Below, piece after piece: positions 1-9,579 of a stretch of 27,788 nucleotides of DNA. The stretch comes from Seiridium cupressi (Eukaryota > Ascomycota > Sordariomycetes > Amphisphaeriales > Sporocadaceae): the NCBI GenBank assembly GCA_036674765.1, contig JARVKI010000189.1:1-27788 (forward strand), in the 5' to 3' direction. Position numbers and translations under genes: made by a program. Under the pieces are notes generated by a model. That model searched no databases. It had not been told where the DNA came from and saw only the letters and a program-made list of their open reading frames with translations. Positions within the stretch are counted from its first letter, which is position 1. Each line of letters begins with the position of its first letter.

Positions 1-74
<74 letters not shown>
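1..74. repeat. Poly-C homopolymer run at window edge
   Basis: The first 74 bases are uninterrupted C, then ordinary mixed sequence begins. It is not a telomere: fungal telomeres are usually TTAGGG/CCCTAA repeats and no such unit is present. A pure run this long at a sequence edge is most simply a sequencing or assembly artefact, such as poly-G read tails from two-colour chemistry seen on the opposite strand. A genuine homopolymer cannot be excluded. Confidence 0.9.
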
Positions 75-2606
75 ACGACCGTGCATGCGTCACGATTTGT
101 GACCGTCACAGCAGTCGAATCACATGAGTGGCACGAGGTTTACCCAAATGCCCGCCACGGCTGCGAGCCGCCCGCTCCAAGGTTTGTTCTGAGAAGTCGC
201 GGTGACCTTGCATTGGACCGACCTCCTGCATCGTGGGTAGGTGACTGCAACGAAATGCATCTCGGCCACGCTGTGATGGGCACACAATACTGGTGAATAC
301 GTGTATTGTGTGGTGGTGAGGGAGAAGGAGGGAAGCTCCAGCTCCCAGCCGTGAGGACTAACTAAGGGAGAACCGTGCAGACCACCTGTGGGGTTCTCAT
401 CACGCTGTGGTCATGACCATGAGGCATCTCTAGTGGCACTGCGGTCAGGGGTACAGCACCTGAGTCATTGGAACAACTACGGTAAGCACCTGCCCACTGC
501 AGTGCCAGCCTCCCGCCATGGCGTTGCTTCAACACAATTATGGAAGAGAAGGGCAATAGATTCCCAAGCCGCACTGATGAAGGGTGGCCACGCCTTGGAT
601 TTATGCCTGCCAGAGTGCCTGCATATACATAATACCGGGCTACATGCACGTATACGCATTGAGCCTTGAATCATTCACGTCAATGGGTCGATTATCACCA
701 AGGTCACATCTGTTGATGAGCATTGTCATTCACGAAAACATATCTAGCTAGAGGGTCTATCGTAGTTTGTTGAAATGTCTGATCCTTTGGGAAAACAAGA
801 GCTATAGAGGAAACTCTCGCTGAATGTCGTGAATGATAAAAGGATCATGTTAATCTGCCACACCCCACCGAACTCAAGACTATGAGACCGAAGTCAGTCA
901 GGAGTCGAAGTGCACTAGCAGGCTCTGCATGACGGCGGAAACCTGGCAAGTCACACGAAGTGTGGCCTTTTGCTGCATAGGTTAGTACTGACGGGGTTGG
1001 GATAGGGACGCTAAATGGGAACGCTGGGATAAGGATGGAGATGAAAGCAAAAGACAGGAAAAAGCAGCAGACGAAAGGGGAGGGGAGGGTGGATTTGGTG
1101 TTGGGGAATGTAAAGAAAAAGAAGAGAAGGGAAAAGGAGAGAGAGCCGAAGAACAGCAGCTTTTATGCGTTTCTCTGCGTTCTACCTGGGAAGCAAGGAC
1201 CCTGGCGGCTCGTCGAACATATAAGCCCATCATGACGTCTGAGAATGGTATCTGTGCGTAAAGACGGGGAAGGGATTATAAGCCATGCATGATGCAGTAT
1301 CAGTGATGCACTCAAGCAATGATATTGTTGGCCGGACGGAGATCTCCCACGTGTATATCCTTCTCTTAGTCAAGTTTGGTGTAGGCAATGTCTGCATCGT
1401 ACACGAAAGTATGATCGACTATCTAACGAAGCCTTCCTGCACAAGAAGCGCACTACAAAACTCGCGGGCAGATCTTATAATGATTTCCTCCTGCTGCCGT
1501 GGGAACGTGGAGTAGCAATATGCTGGCCCGATGTCCGGGGGAGAAGCGCCGGCGCATACCGTGTGTGGACTGATGCAGAAGCCACGATCGTCTCTAATGT
1601 ACCAGGGGCTCCCAGACAGCATGTTGTCCAATTCTTCGTCCTCTGCCAGTCTCTATATTCATGAGAACCTAAGAGCCACTGGCCAGGACTTAAATACCAG
1701 CTTCGAGGGTGCCAAGTTTTCTAGACTGTGCTTTATTGCCGTTCTGTTGCCTCTGATATTTGCTACGTGAGTTTGTGCTTGTAGTAGAGCCTGTACCAAG
1801 AAAGCACCTCGTGCTTGGGCGCTACTTATACTGCGCAATATGCACAGCCATCTAATATTTTGCTTACGGCCGAGCAAAAGAAGTCGACTACAGGATACAC
1901 ACAAAATCAATTCGTGTCAAGCTCTAATGCCTGTGAGAAAGCTCACACCTCAACGACGTGTGCCGCTCTTGCTCGCAAGAATATTGCAACACTGGCAGGA
2001 GATTAAAGATATGAGAGGTAAGCTAACGGGGGAACGAAAACAAGGGGAGATTGTCACCTTGGGAGTATGCGAGTATGAAGATCTGTGGAAGGAAGGGGCC
2101 AGAGATGCTACATAAGACCTTGGCGGCATGGGCACTCTATGAAGGACTGAACAGAGCTGGTTTGATACAGAAGGAAATCATGAAGCGCAGAAGGAGGTTG
2201 AGCGCGAAGGAAGACAGCTTTTCCGAGCCCAAGATATATTTTTTCCCTCTTTGTTTCCGGTTCTACCCACTTGTCGCTTCTTGCAAGCGTTCTATTGGCC
2301 TTGAATATAGACTTCTGTTTCTGCTGACTCCATAACGATGGGAACTGAAGTGCACGTGTGCAGCGTTGTAGGTAGCAGTAATGCGGGGTAAATTAGCCGT
2401 GCGCTCAGCTTAGCATATCGCACGTCCACGCAGCAGTTCTCATAAATTCCCATTTAACCAGGCAAGAAGGGAGGGTCTGTTAAAGCGCGAAGATTTGATC
2501 AGATATCCGTTGTACTGGAATGAGAGCGACAGGGCCACTTGTCCCGTTGCTTCGATAACATTTGCAGCAGCGCCAAGGTACCCTCATCGCACGTTATACC
2601 CCAATC
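75..2606. other. Gene-poor stretch upstream of the HET gene
   Basis: No open frame here looks like a conserved protein. The frames are short (under 100 codons), overlap on both strands and show no domain signature. The one structural oddity is a purine-rich tract on the plus strand at about 1017-1160, including a G-run cluster at 1077-1106. The last several hundred bases probably hold the promoter of the HET gene. No RNA gene was recognised. Confidence 0.6.
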
Positions 2607-5354
2607 ATGGAAATCGAGGTAATTAGCCCAATCTACGTCGCAATGCCGTTCCTAATTAACATTGTGGTAGCAAGATCCGATGAATGTGCCCCGGCGCTTT
2701 AGGTTTCCGGTCACAATCAAGACTCTGCCATGGGTTGAGATGACGGAATACGAGAAATGGAAGGCAAACAACAAGGACAGAATGGCACTTTGGGCCTCAC
2801 TGCAAGACAATCACGGAGTAAAGAGAGATCCGGTTGGTGGTAGCTTCCAAAATGTGAGATGAAGTGATGAAAACGCACATACTTGAGAAGACTCGTGGCC
2901 CAGCTAACTCTTCAGACATGGAAGCACTTCCGGTTACCTCCCGCATACGAGAAGTCTCAACGTGACGCTTCCGAGCATATTGAAAAGAAGGACCAGCGCA
3001 AGAAGGATATCAAGGCACTAATGAATGGGGAGCCTGTTTACCATGGTGGAGAGATCGGAGAAGACGACATGCCTAAAAGAGATAAGATGCTTTCTCGATA
3101 CATGCAGTCGTCTGCGGAGCCGGCCTCCGTCGGTGATTGGCCGTCATCGCAGGAACGGGATGAATTTGTAGTGGCACAACACTCTTTGAATGAGGCGTTG
3201 CACCTTGACATAGCGCCTCATACTTGCTCTTCATGCGAGAAGCTATGCATTGACATTCGTGAGCTCGTTTCAGACAGCTGGATGCGACTGAAGTGGTGGG
3301 CCTTCGAGAATGGGCCCGATATCAGTATTGTTTCCCCCACGGGAATGACCGTCTATGAAGCTATATTGTCAGCCACTAACGGTTGTGCATTTTGGGCTAT
3401 GTTGATGGAAGGGAACGACTATGACGGCAAATACTTTTCGAACCATCTAGCTCAAGGCTTGATTCCAGATCACGACCAAGTAGACGAGGAGCTTGGTGAA
3501 CTGTATAGCGATGATGACAACAACATCATGCTTAGTTATATAGCCTCAAGGGAAGACGAGCCTTCGATTCAATTCAAGCTAGGCCGAGGCCCGGGCCAAC
3601 CAACATACCTGCATGTTTGGGTTCCATCTGGTAAGTCGGCATGTCAACTAACAACGTCCCTGAGCTTCCATGCTGACACACATGACTCAGGTGATCGACT
3701 GCAACCATTTCTCCCTAATACTCTCCCTCCAAACCTTGTTCCCAACTCTGAACTGAGCTTCTACCATGCACGTAGGTGGATTGATGAGTGTATTGAGAAT
3801 CATGAGGATTGCAACATAAGGGATTCTGAAGATAACAGCTTTATACCCAAACGAGTACTGAGCGTGAGGAAAGGTGATACCTGTCCCCTCATACAGCTCA
3901 TCTCCCAACCGTCGGCAGCTCACTATGCCGCTTTGAGCTACTGCTGGGGCGGAGACCAGCCAGCGAAGACGATAAAGGACAATGTCGCGGCATACAGTGC
4001 TGGCATTGCGTTTGACTCGCTTCCCCGGGCCATACAGGATGCAGTTCTCGTCACAATCAGCATTGGAATCCCATACCTCTGGGTTGATGCGCTATGCATC
4101 GTTCAGGATGACGACGATGACAAAGCTGACCAGATCGTACAAATGCACAGAATCTACCGATGCTCGTACGCCACAATCGCCGCATCGGTGTCAAGTGGTA
4201 GTACTGAAGGGTTCTTGTATAACAGACGGCAGCTGCGGCCACTGAGGGTGCGTGGCAGGTTAGATGACAATGTATTCGCTGACCTGATCCTTTCGCCCGA
4301 GATACTTGCACAAGATGGGATTTCATACGAAGCCGACCTGCCACTTTTCCAGCGGGCTTGGACATTCCAAGAAACCCACTTACCACGACGCATTCTATCG
4401 TATGGTCATCAGGGATTGATATATCGTTGCCTATCATCCACGCACATTGAGGGTGTATCTAAAATCGATGATATAAACATATACACGGCCATCGACCCCG
4501 GAAACACTCGATACAATGCCTTGTCCCATCCTTACAGCTGGCAGGCTATCATGACCGCATATACCCAACGCCAGCTAACAGTAGCATCCGATAAACTGTT
4601 GGGAATAGCGGCGATGGCTGAAGAGTACTCCAAACAGAAGGGCACAACAGAGTATTATGCTGGCTTATGGAAAGAAGACTTTGCTTCTCAGCTGCTTTGG
4701 CTTACCGATAGGGAAGAAGACTCCTTGGCTCCTCGGCCGAAGCAATACATTGCCTCTTCTTGGTCATGGGCATCCGTCACCCGTCCAGTTTGGATGCACG
4801 ATGATCTGATGGAAAGCGCGGGCATGCCCAATGGCCCCTTAGAGGAGCCTAGCACCATGTTGGACCACTTCTGCGTCCTTTTGGAAGCCAACATGACTCT
4901 CGTCGATCCAAAGAATCCTTTTGGAATGGTGTCTGCGGGCTATGTCAAAGTCAGTGCAAAGACAAAGAAGATCATGGTTCATATTACCCAGAGATCACCT
5001 TCATTAAAGATGGTTGGGCGAGATACTTCGATGACGGCGGATCAATGCCTTCTCCAGTGGCCTCGGTCCGGGGGCTACGATGCCCGGCTCAATTTCGACA
5101 TTGATTACCCGGAGGAGGTCATTGATGGCACTATATACACTGCTGTTGAAATATGTGGGGTAGCAAGTGCGGGTGAGGATGAGGATAGTGAAGGGGAAGA
5201 AAATGAGTTGTTCGCCGGTCGAAGTTACGGGCTGTTGCTCGAGAGAGTGGGGAGTGATACGTACCGACGAATCGGCGTCATCACGTTGGCTCGACAAGAT
5301 GTGTGGGGCTGGATGTTTGATGTTCCCGAGTCGCAAGTAATTACTATTATCTAA
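2607..5354 (+). CDS. HET domain (heterokaryon incompatibility) protein
   Basis: Three exons are well supported: 2680-2853, 2916-3630 and 3691-5354, giving about 850 residues. A micro-exon 2607-2618 (MEIE) followed by a 52-bp GT-AG intron joins in frame and is the preferred start; otherwise translation begins at ATG 2680. Intron 2854-2915 has a gctaac branch site, starts with gtgaga and preserves phase 0. The HET domain lies at about residues 375-522 (from ATG 2680), with the family hallmarks YAALSYCWGG, LPRAIQDAV, YLWVDALCIVQDD and the closing RAWTFQE. The region after it contains SWSWAS, also common in these proteins. HET proteins mediate cell death or growth arrest on fusion of unlike hyphae, but many family members have no known role. 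There is no NACHT or WD40 part. Intron 3631-3690 is 60 bp and stop-free in frame, so its retention would add 20 residues. AATAAA lies two bases after the stop. Confidence 0.88.
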
Positions 5355-5620
5355 TAATAAAGTATTAGATTATATAGGGTAGTATACGTTCGGGTTTAAT
5401 TAGCCTTTTGATAGATTATTTATTTAATAGTATAATAGTTTTTAAAGGTTTACACGTTAAAAAGGGTAACTTAAAAGATTTAAATTATATATATATAAAG
5501 CTTAAGCTACTTATTACCCTATAACAGTTATTATAACCATATAAAATAATTATATATATAATTAAAAAGAATTAAAAAAAAAGCTATTAATATCCAGCTA
5601 ATAACTATTCGTGAACTAAG
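5355..5620. repeat. AT-rich island, RIP-like
   Basis: Directly after the HET stop codon the sequence becomes strongly A+T rich, with many TpA steps, few CpA, and runs such as atatatata. No open frame of interest is present. This is the pattern left by repeat-induced point mutation of a former repeat, but the parent element is not recognisable. The island may also supply the 3' end signals of the HET gene. Confidence 0.6.
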
Positions 5621-5838
5621 GAACTATACATGTCGGTTAGCCGAGGCAAGGCCCGTGCCCTCTGGCAAGTAGACGTGGTCAGAGTAATATGATCCGCAGT
5701 ACGTGTGAAGTCAAACTCATATGCTATATGAACTTCTGCGAACTGGGTAAAATTGATCGAGATTGGCCCGGAATTGGGCCAGTCGCAGAAACAACCATGT
5801 AGTGTATCGGACGTGCATGTCCCGGTCGTGTCACCATG

Positions 5839-6537
5839 TCATGCCTCTGAAGTGCAGGGTATAAACTCAGGGCAGCAGGGACAGCCTTCCAAGGGTATCT
5901 CTGTGCCATCTATGACCAATATTCCGTCATTGCGGCTGCAACGTGTAGACACGCTCCAATCATCTGCTCCTCGACATTGAGGGTCAAGGCAAAAGACAGG
6001 GGGGTTGTGAGGACACTGTGACTGATCCATACCCTCTCCATCCTGCCCTACAAGGATCCCATCAATAACCTCTGTATTTTCAACAGTGTCATCACTCTCG
6101 GCGTCTCCCTTTGGGATGGTTATGGCAGATTCCGATTGAGCCATCTCAGTTGGACCAGCTGGTAGTGTCACCCTCCTTAGTGCGACACAAATGCAATCGG
6201 AAAGGAGTGCCGAACGGCAGACCTCTTCCGACACAGTGCCATCGCATGCCGGGTCATCGCAAGCAATCAGGCGGGGGCAGCAAGGACATCCAAAAACAGG
6301 CTTCCCGTGCATGACTCCTTCCCATTGCCGGCAGTGATACGGCGGTGTCGCCCATGAGATACCCCGACACTCGGGATCATCGCAGGATATAGGCTTAACA
6401 ATCTGATGAACACTCATACTAGGGCAAGAACTGAGATCAATTTCAAAAAAACAACTGAGATCTTCATCAGGTGAATATGTGCTGGGGGCGATGGCGACGC
6501 ACATAGCCACACTGAAAAGGAGCAGAGTAGAACGCAT
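5839..6537 (-). CDS. Secreted cysteine-rich protein with repeated CxDPxC modules
   Basis: The frame opens at a GTG at 6549, but the first ATG (6537) gives a clean signal peptide (MRSTLLLFSVAMCVAIA), so that start is preferred: 232 residues, no intron needed. The mature part has about 21 cysteines. The motif C-x-D-P-x-C-[RD]-G occurs three times, at about residues 52, 93 and 183. The first and third copies continue in register to another Cys after 11 residues and then to GCPCCP (residues 83-88 and 218-223). The middle copy lacks that ending and is followed by an acidic, Cys-free linker (about 118-174). I do not recognise the family. Small secreted Cys-rich proteins of fungi include effectors, adhesins and antimicrobial proteins; which applies here is unknown. 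It sits between the HET gene and the terpenoid-like cluster with no clear tie to either. Confidence 0.72.
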   Translation of the reverse strand: MRSTLLLFSVAMCVAIAPSTYSPDEDLSCFFEIDLSSCPSMSVHQIVKPISCDDPECRGISWATPPYHCRQWEGVMHGKPVFGCPCCPRLIACDDPACDGTVSEEVCRSALLSDCICVALRRVTLPAGPTEMAQSESAITIPKGDAESDDTVENTEVIDGILVGQDGEGMDQSQCPHNPPVFCLDPQCRGADDWSVSTRCSRNDGILVIDGTEIPLEGCPCCPEFIPCTSEA

Positions 6538-8140
6538 GACGACGTTCACTGAAATGAAAATACGAAGAAGTTTTGTATTTGCAAAATCAGCGAGAAGCCG
6601 ATGAATAGATAAGTAAGGGGAAAGAATGGATGCAGGCCATGGCCAGGTGGATAAGTAGCACTTTTGTTGGTGCTGTCATATTGTGGCGCAGCGTATAAAT
6701 CCGGACACTTCAATCCCCGTACACTCGTGGTGAAGTCATGATGGGGGCCAAAAGGTATGTTGTAAAAAGCATGGATTCCGACCGCTGAGGCCGGTGACTG
6801 GGCCCCGATCAAGTATTATGCCATTCATGACAGCTTGCCCCATTATGTCCTCTGCATCGATATTATGGTTGATTAAATATGAACTATGCTTGATTTGAAT
6901 TAACTTAGCTCCCTAGGAACTGTAAATCATACATCTAACCTGCACCCCTTCCCCGACACCACCATTATCGCCCATCTTGACACGGTTAGTTGAGTCTATG
7001 TCTGAATAGTGAGAGTTTAGATTTACACTTCTTGTAGTGGGCCACCAAGAAGGCCATAATGTTGACTTTCAACACAGCCTCCTCAAACGAACAAACAATC
7101 GTGAAAGATTCTCAGAGGAGCAACCTCTGGCTCAAATGCATCCACGTGGGGAGTTTCAGGTTTCATTTGAGGCAACCAAGTCTCGTGTAGCGTTCAGGAT
7201 CTGATGCGGCTGAGATATACGCGCACTAGGCTGTTCGCACTCGACAGTAGCACGATAAGCTAGTTCCATGGATTTTAGTCGCACACTCTCGGAGAAATTC
7301 TGTTCATATCATGTGAGGGGTGGTAAGGTTGGTCTCCATTGGTGCATTTGTGTCTATTACTTGACGCCTAAGATTTTGATGCCTGTGTGGCCGGGCGCCG
7401 CTGTACCTCTTCTGAAAATATGCCCCAGTGCAGACGGAGAAAACGTTGCGAGACTTTCGACTTCCAAAATCTATCTGTGTGTCTTCTATTAGCCGCGAAT
7501 GATATGGGTTGTAATCGTTCTTGGTACTACTCTGATTTATTGATATATCGAACCAATCGTTTGTTCCACATAGCAGCCCAGAGGCGGATGATGTTGAACA
7601 AAGTTAACAACCAGCTGCGGAAACTTATTCGTTGTCTGACTTCAGCCTGCTACCAAGCGCATTTAATTAGGGCACAAATATAATCCTCTGCCGACTTATA
7701 TGCAAAGATTTATATGGGCGATAAGTTGGTACCACACAAAGTCGGCGTCTGGATGCTCGGAGCGCAGTGCCAATTAGCTGTCCAAACATCCCCAGTCCAA
7801 ATTAACAACCAGATCTGGCAGACATTCTTTGCCCTTGGGGACGAAATACTGTCTGCAAGATTCAAATAAAGAGGAAACATTATGAATATTGAGTACATTG
7901 CTCCTCTCTGAGATAGCTTAAGGCCATTAGGTCAGCCCGACGGCAGTATCAAATAATCGAGAAAGGATTACGAGGCAAAATTGCCCCTACTCTCTTTAAA
8001 GACATTCAGCCGCATTCCCTCGCAATGGGCACATATCTAGTCATGAATCATCGACAATCTCGCCATCTACGAATACATGTTTGGCTGGGACCCATAAATG
8101 GGACAGTAAATAAGTTAGAGTCTAACATGAGAAGTTTCAG
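6538..8140. other. Intergenic stretch, nothing recognised
   Basis: About 1.6 kb between the start of the Cys-rich gene and the end of the UbiA gene. The left part should contain the Cys-rich gene's promoter and the right end the UbiA 3' region. Open frames (longest about 98 codons, at 7387-7683) show no domain, no signal peptide and no convincing splice partners. No repeat or RNA gene was seen. Confidence 0.55.
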
Positions 8141-9067
8141 CTAACATATAACCTTCACCAGTGGCAGCATGTACAAGCTTATGGTCCACAGGGCCCACAC
8201 TTTGAACGTTACTTTGTCATCGAGCACAGTGCGTCGTGTCAAAACGCGGGTTGCCACGAGGACGCCAAGGAGTGTCGGGGCGGCGTACCCAAACATGTGT
8301 TCCCGGACGTTCAGTCCGATGCACGCCGGGATTGCCATGCTCCAGACCAAGACCGGAATTGCAACCGACCAGCGCGCTGCAGAATCCCCAAGCACTAACG
8401 GTGCTGTGGATCGGCCGCGTGCAGCATCCCCTTCTTGGTCGTATAAGTCTTGGGCCTGAATCGTTGACATCAATACGCCAGCACAGAGAAACAACCACCG
8501 ATGGACTCCTCCAATATCCAGTGGCATCTCGTGCTCAAGCCCCTTGAATGCAACACTCATTGCGCCAGCACCGATGGTTGTGATACCCAGAGCATTCATC
8601 AAGTTGCGCAGGACCCAGTGGCTATTGGCTAAGCCTAGATCATTATATACCCAGTTCAGCACAAAGAGGAGAAGCGTTTCCGAAGCACCCCCGAGGAGCG
8701 TTGTGGATAAGACCAGTGTCAAAGCAATGCTGAACACCAAGAGGTCACGTGCTCTCAAAGTAGTCAGGCGACCGGATGGAATGGGCCGCCAGGGCTTATT
8801 CAATGTATCTTCAGCAACAGATTCGGGGAGGCGCTGGTTGGCGAGATCGAGCACTAAGAGCTGAAGCCAGATCCATAGCAAGATATAGGGCAGCCGAAAT
8901 AGCAAGACAGCAGGGGGTAGCGGTACATTGCGGACAGTGAAGCGTCCGGAAAGGACTGAGAAACTAGCGAAGAGTGTTTGTGGTAAAAGGACTGCAACAA
9001 AATCACTAGCGGTGACGAGGTACAACGTGTACAGGTGCTGGTCGAGGCGAATGAGTTTCGATCCCAT
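8141..9067 (-). CDS. UbiA-superfamily membrane prenyltransferase / terpene cyclase-like enzyme
   Basis: Single exon of 308 residues, start ATG at 9067. Several hydrophobic helices run the length of the protein, as in UbiA enzymes, which move or cyclise polyprenyl diphosphates in the membrane. The first metal-binding region (residues 74-100) reads DLANQRLPESVAEDT, then NKPWRPIPSGR. Against the usual NxxxDxxxD it gives DxxxQxxxE, so it is not canonical. The second region (206-220) is intact: QDLYDQEGDAARGR, with D207, D210 and D214. Fungal UbiA relatives include true aromatic prenyltransferases and membrane-bound terpene cyclases such as Fma-TC of fumagillin biosynthesis. No aromatic-substrate PKS is nearby and two oxygenases are, so a cyclase role is plausible but inferred. 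It is the likely backbone enzyme of the cluster. A palindromic regulator-type site lies about 170 bp upstream. Confidence 0.85.
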   Translation of the reverse strand: MGSKLIRLDQHLYTLYLVTASDFVAVLLPQTLFASFSVLSGRFTVRNVPLPPAVLLFRLPYILLWIWLQLLVLDLANQRLPESVAEDTLNKPWRPIPSGRLTTLRARDLLVFSIALTLVLSTTLLGGASETLLLFVLNWVYNDLGLANSHWVLRNLMNALGITTIGAGAMSVAFKGLEHEMPLDIGGVHRWLFLCAGVLMSTIQAQDLYDQEGDAARGRSTAPLVLGDSAARWSVAIPVLVWSMAIPACIGLNVREHMFGYAAPTLLGVLVATRVLTRRTVLDDKVTFKVWALWTISLYMLPLVKVIC

Positions 9068-9579
9068 TGTTCTGACGTAGACGTGAGAATTTGACGTTGC
9101 CCAAGTGATAGGGGAACTGTTACTATCACTGGCAGCTCAGGCTCTACCATGGCTGGCTTTTCAGAAAAGCTTCTTAGGTGTTCTGAACTGCTATCACGTT
9201 AGCAGCCAGTAAGGATAATGTCAGGTGCTGCCTAATCGGACGGGACCGAGACATCATGTATCATGATATAGAAGAAGGAAATGAGCCCGATACCCACTTC
9301 TGGCACTACCTTGACTCTTATCGCATCAGGTCATCCATGAGTGGTATACGCTGTATGCATAATCTTGAACCGGCAGATAGGAAGGCTCAGGACTGACAAA
9401 TGCGGGCGGTGGGATATTCGTCCTCTTAGTGGCCATATTACATGCATACACACACTGGGATAAGACATCAGTCTGGTGCCGCTCGTGCCGTGGATATATG
9501 CATGATATCATTTTGTGGAAGCGAAACAATCAAGAACATACTAAATACCACGATCCTTCTCAGTATACCTCTCTGCACA
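9068..9579. other. UbiA promoter and BVMO 3' region
   Basis: This 512-bp gap lies between two minus-strand genes. It should hold the promoter of the UbiA gene at its left end and the 3' end of the monooxygenase gene at its right end. Short frames here are shadows or noise. The notable element is TCGGACGGGACCGA at 9236-9249. Confidence 0.6.
9236..9249. promoter_or_regulatory. Candidate Zn2Cys6 site TCGG-N6-CCGA
   Basis: The sequence TCGGACGGGACCGA has inverted CGG triplets six bases apart, flanked by T and A. It fits the CGG-N6-CCG spacing known for Ppr1 of yeast and UaY of Aspergillus, both Zn2Cys6 regulators. It lies about 170 bp upstream of the UbiA start. No Zn2Cys6 gene is in the window, so the binding factor is unknown. 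Confidence 0.45.

Noticed and set aside
1..74. Poly-C run as a telomere
   Set aside because: No TTAGGG/CCCTAA unit is present.
6546..6812. 88-codon minus-strand frame upstream of the Cys-rich gene
   Set aside because: Considered as a first exon, but the downstream gene already has its own ATG and signal peptide, and the joined product would bury the signal peptide.
7268..7683. Overlapping plus-strand frames in the 6.5-8.1 kb gap
   Set aside because: Short, start partly at non-ATG codons, no conserved features.
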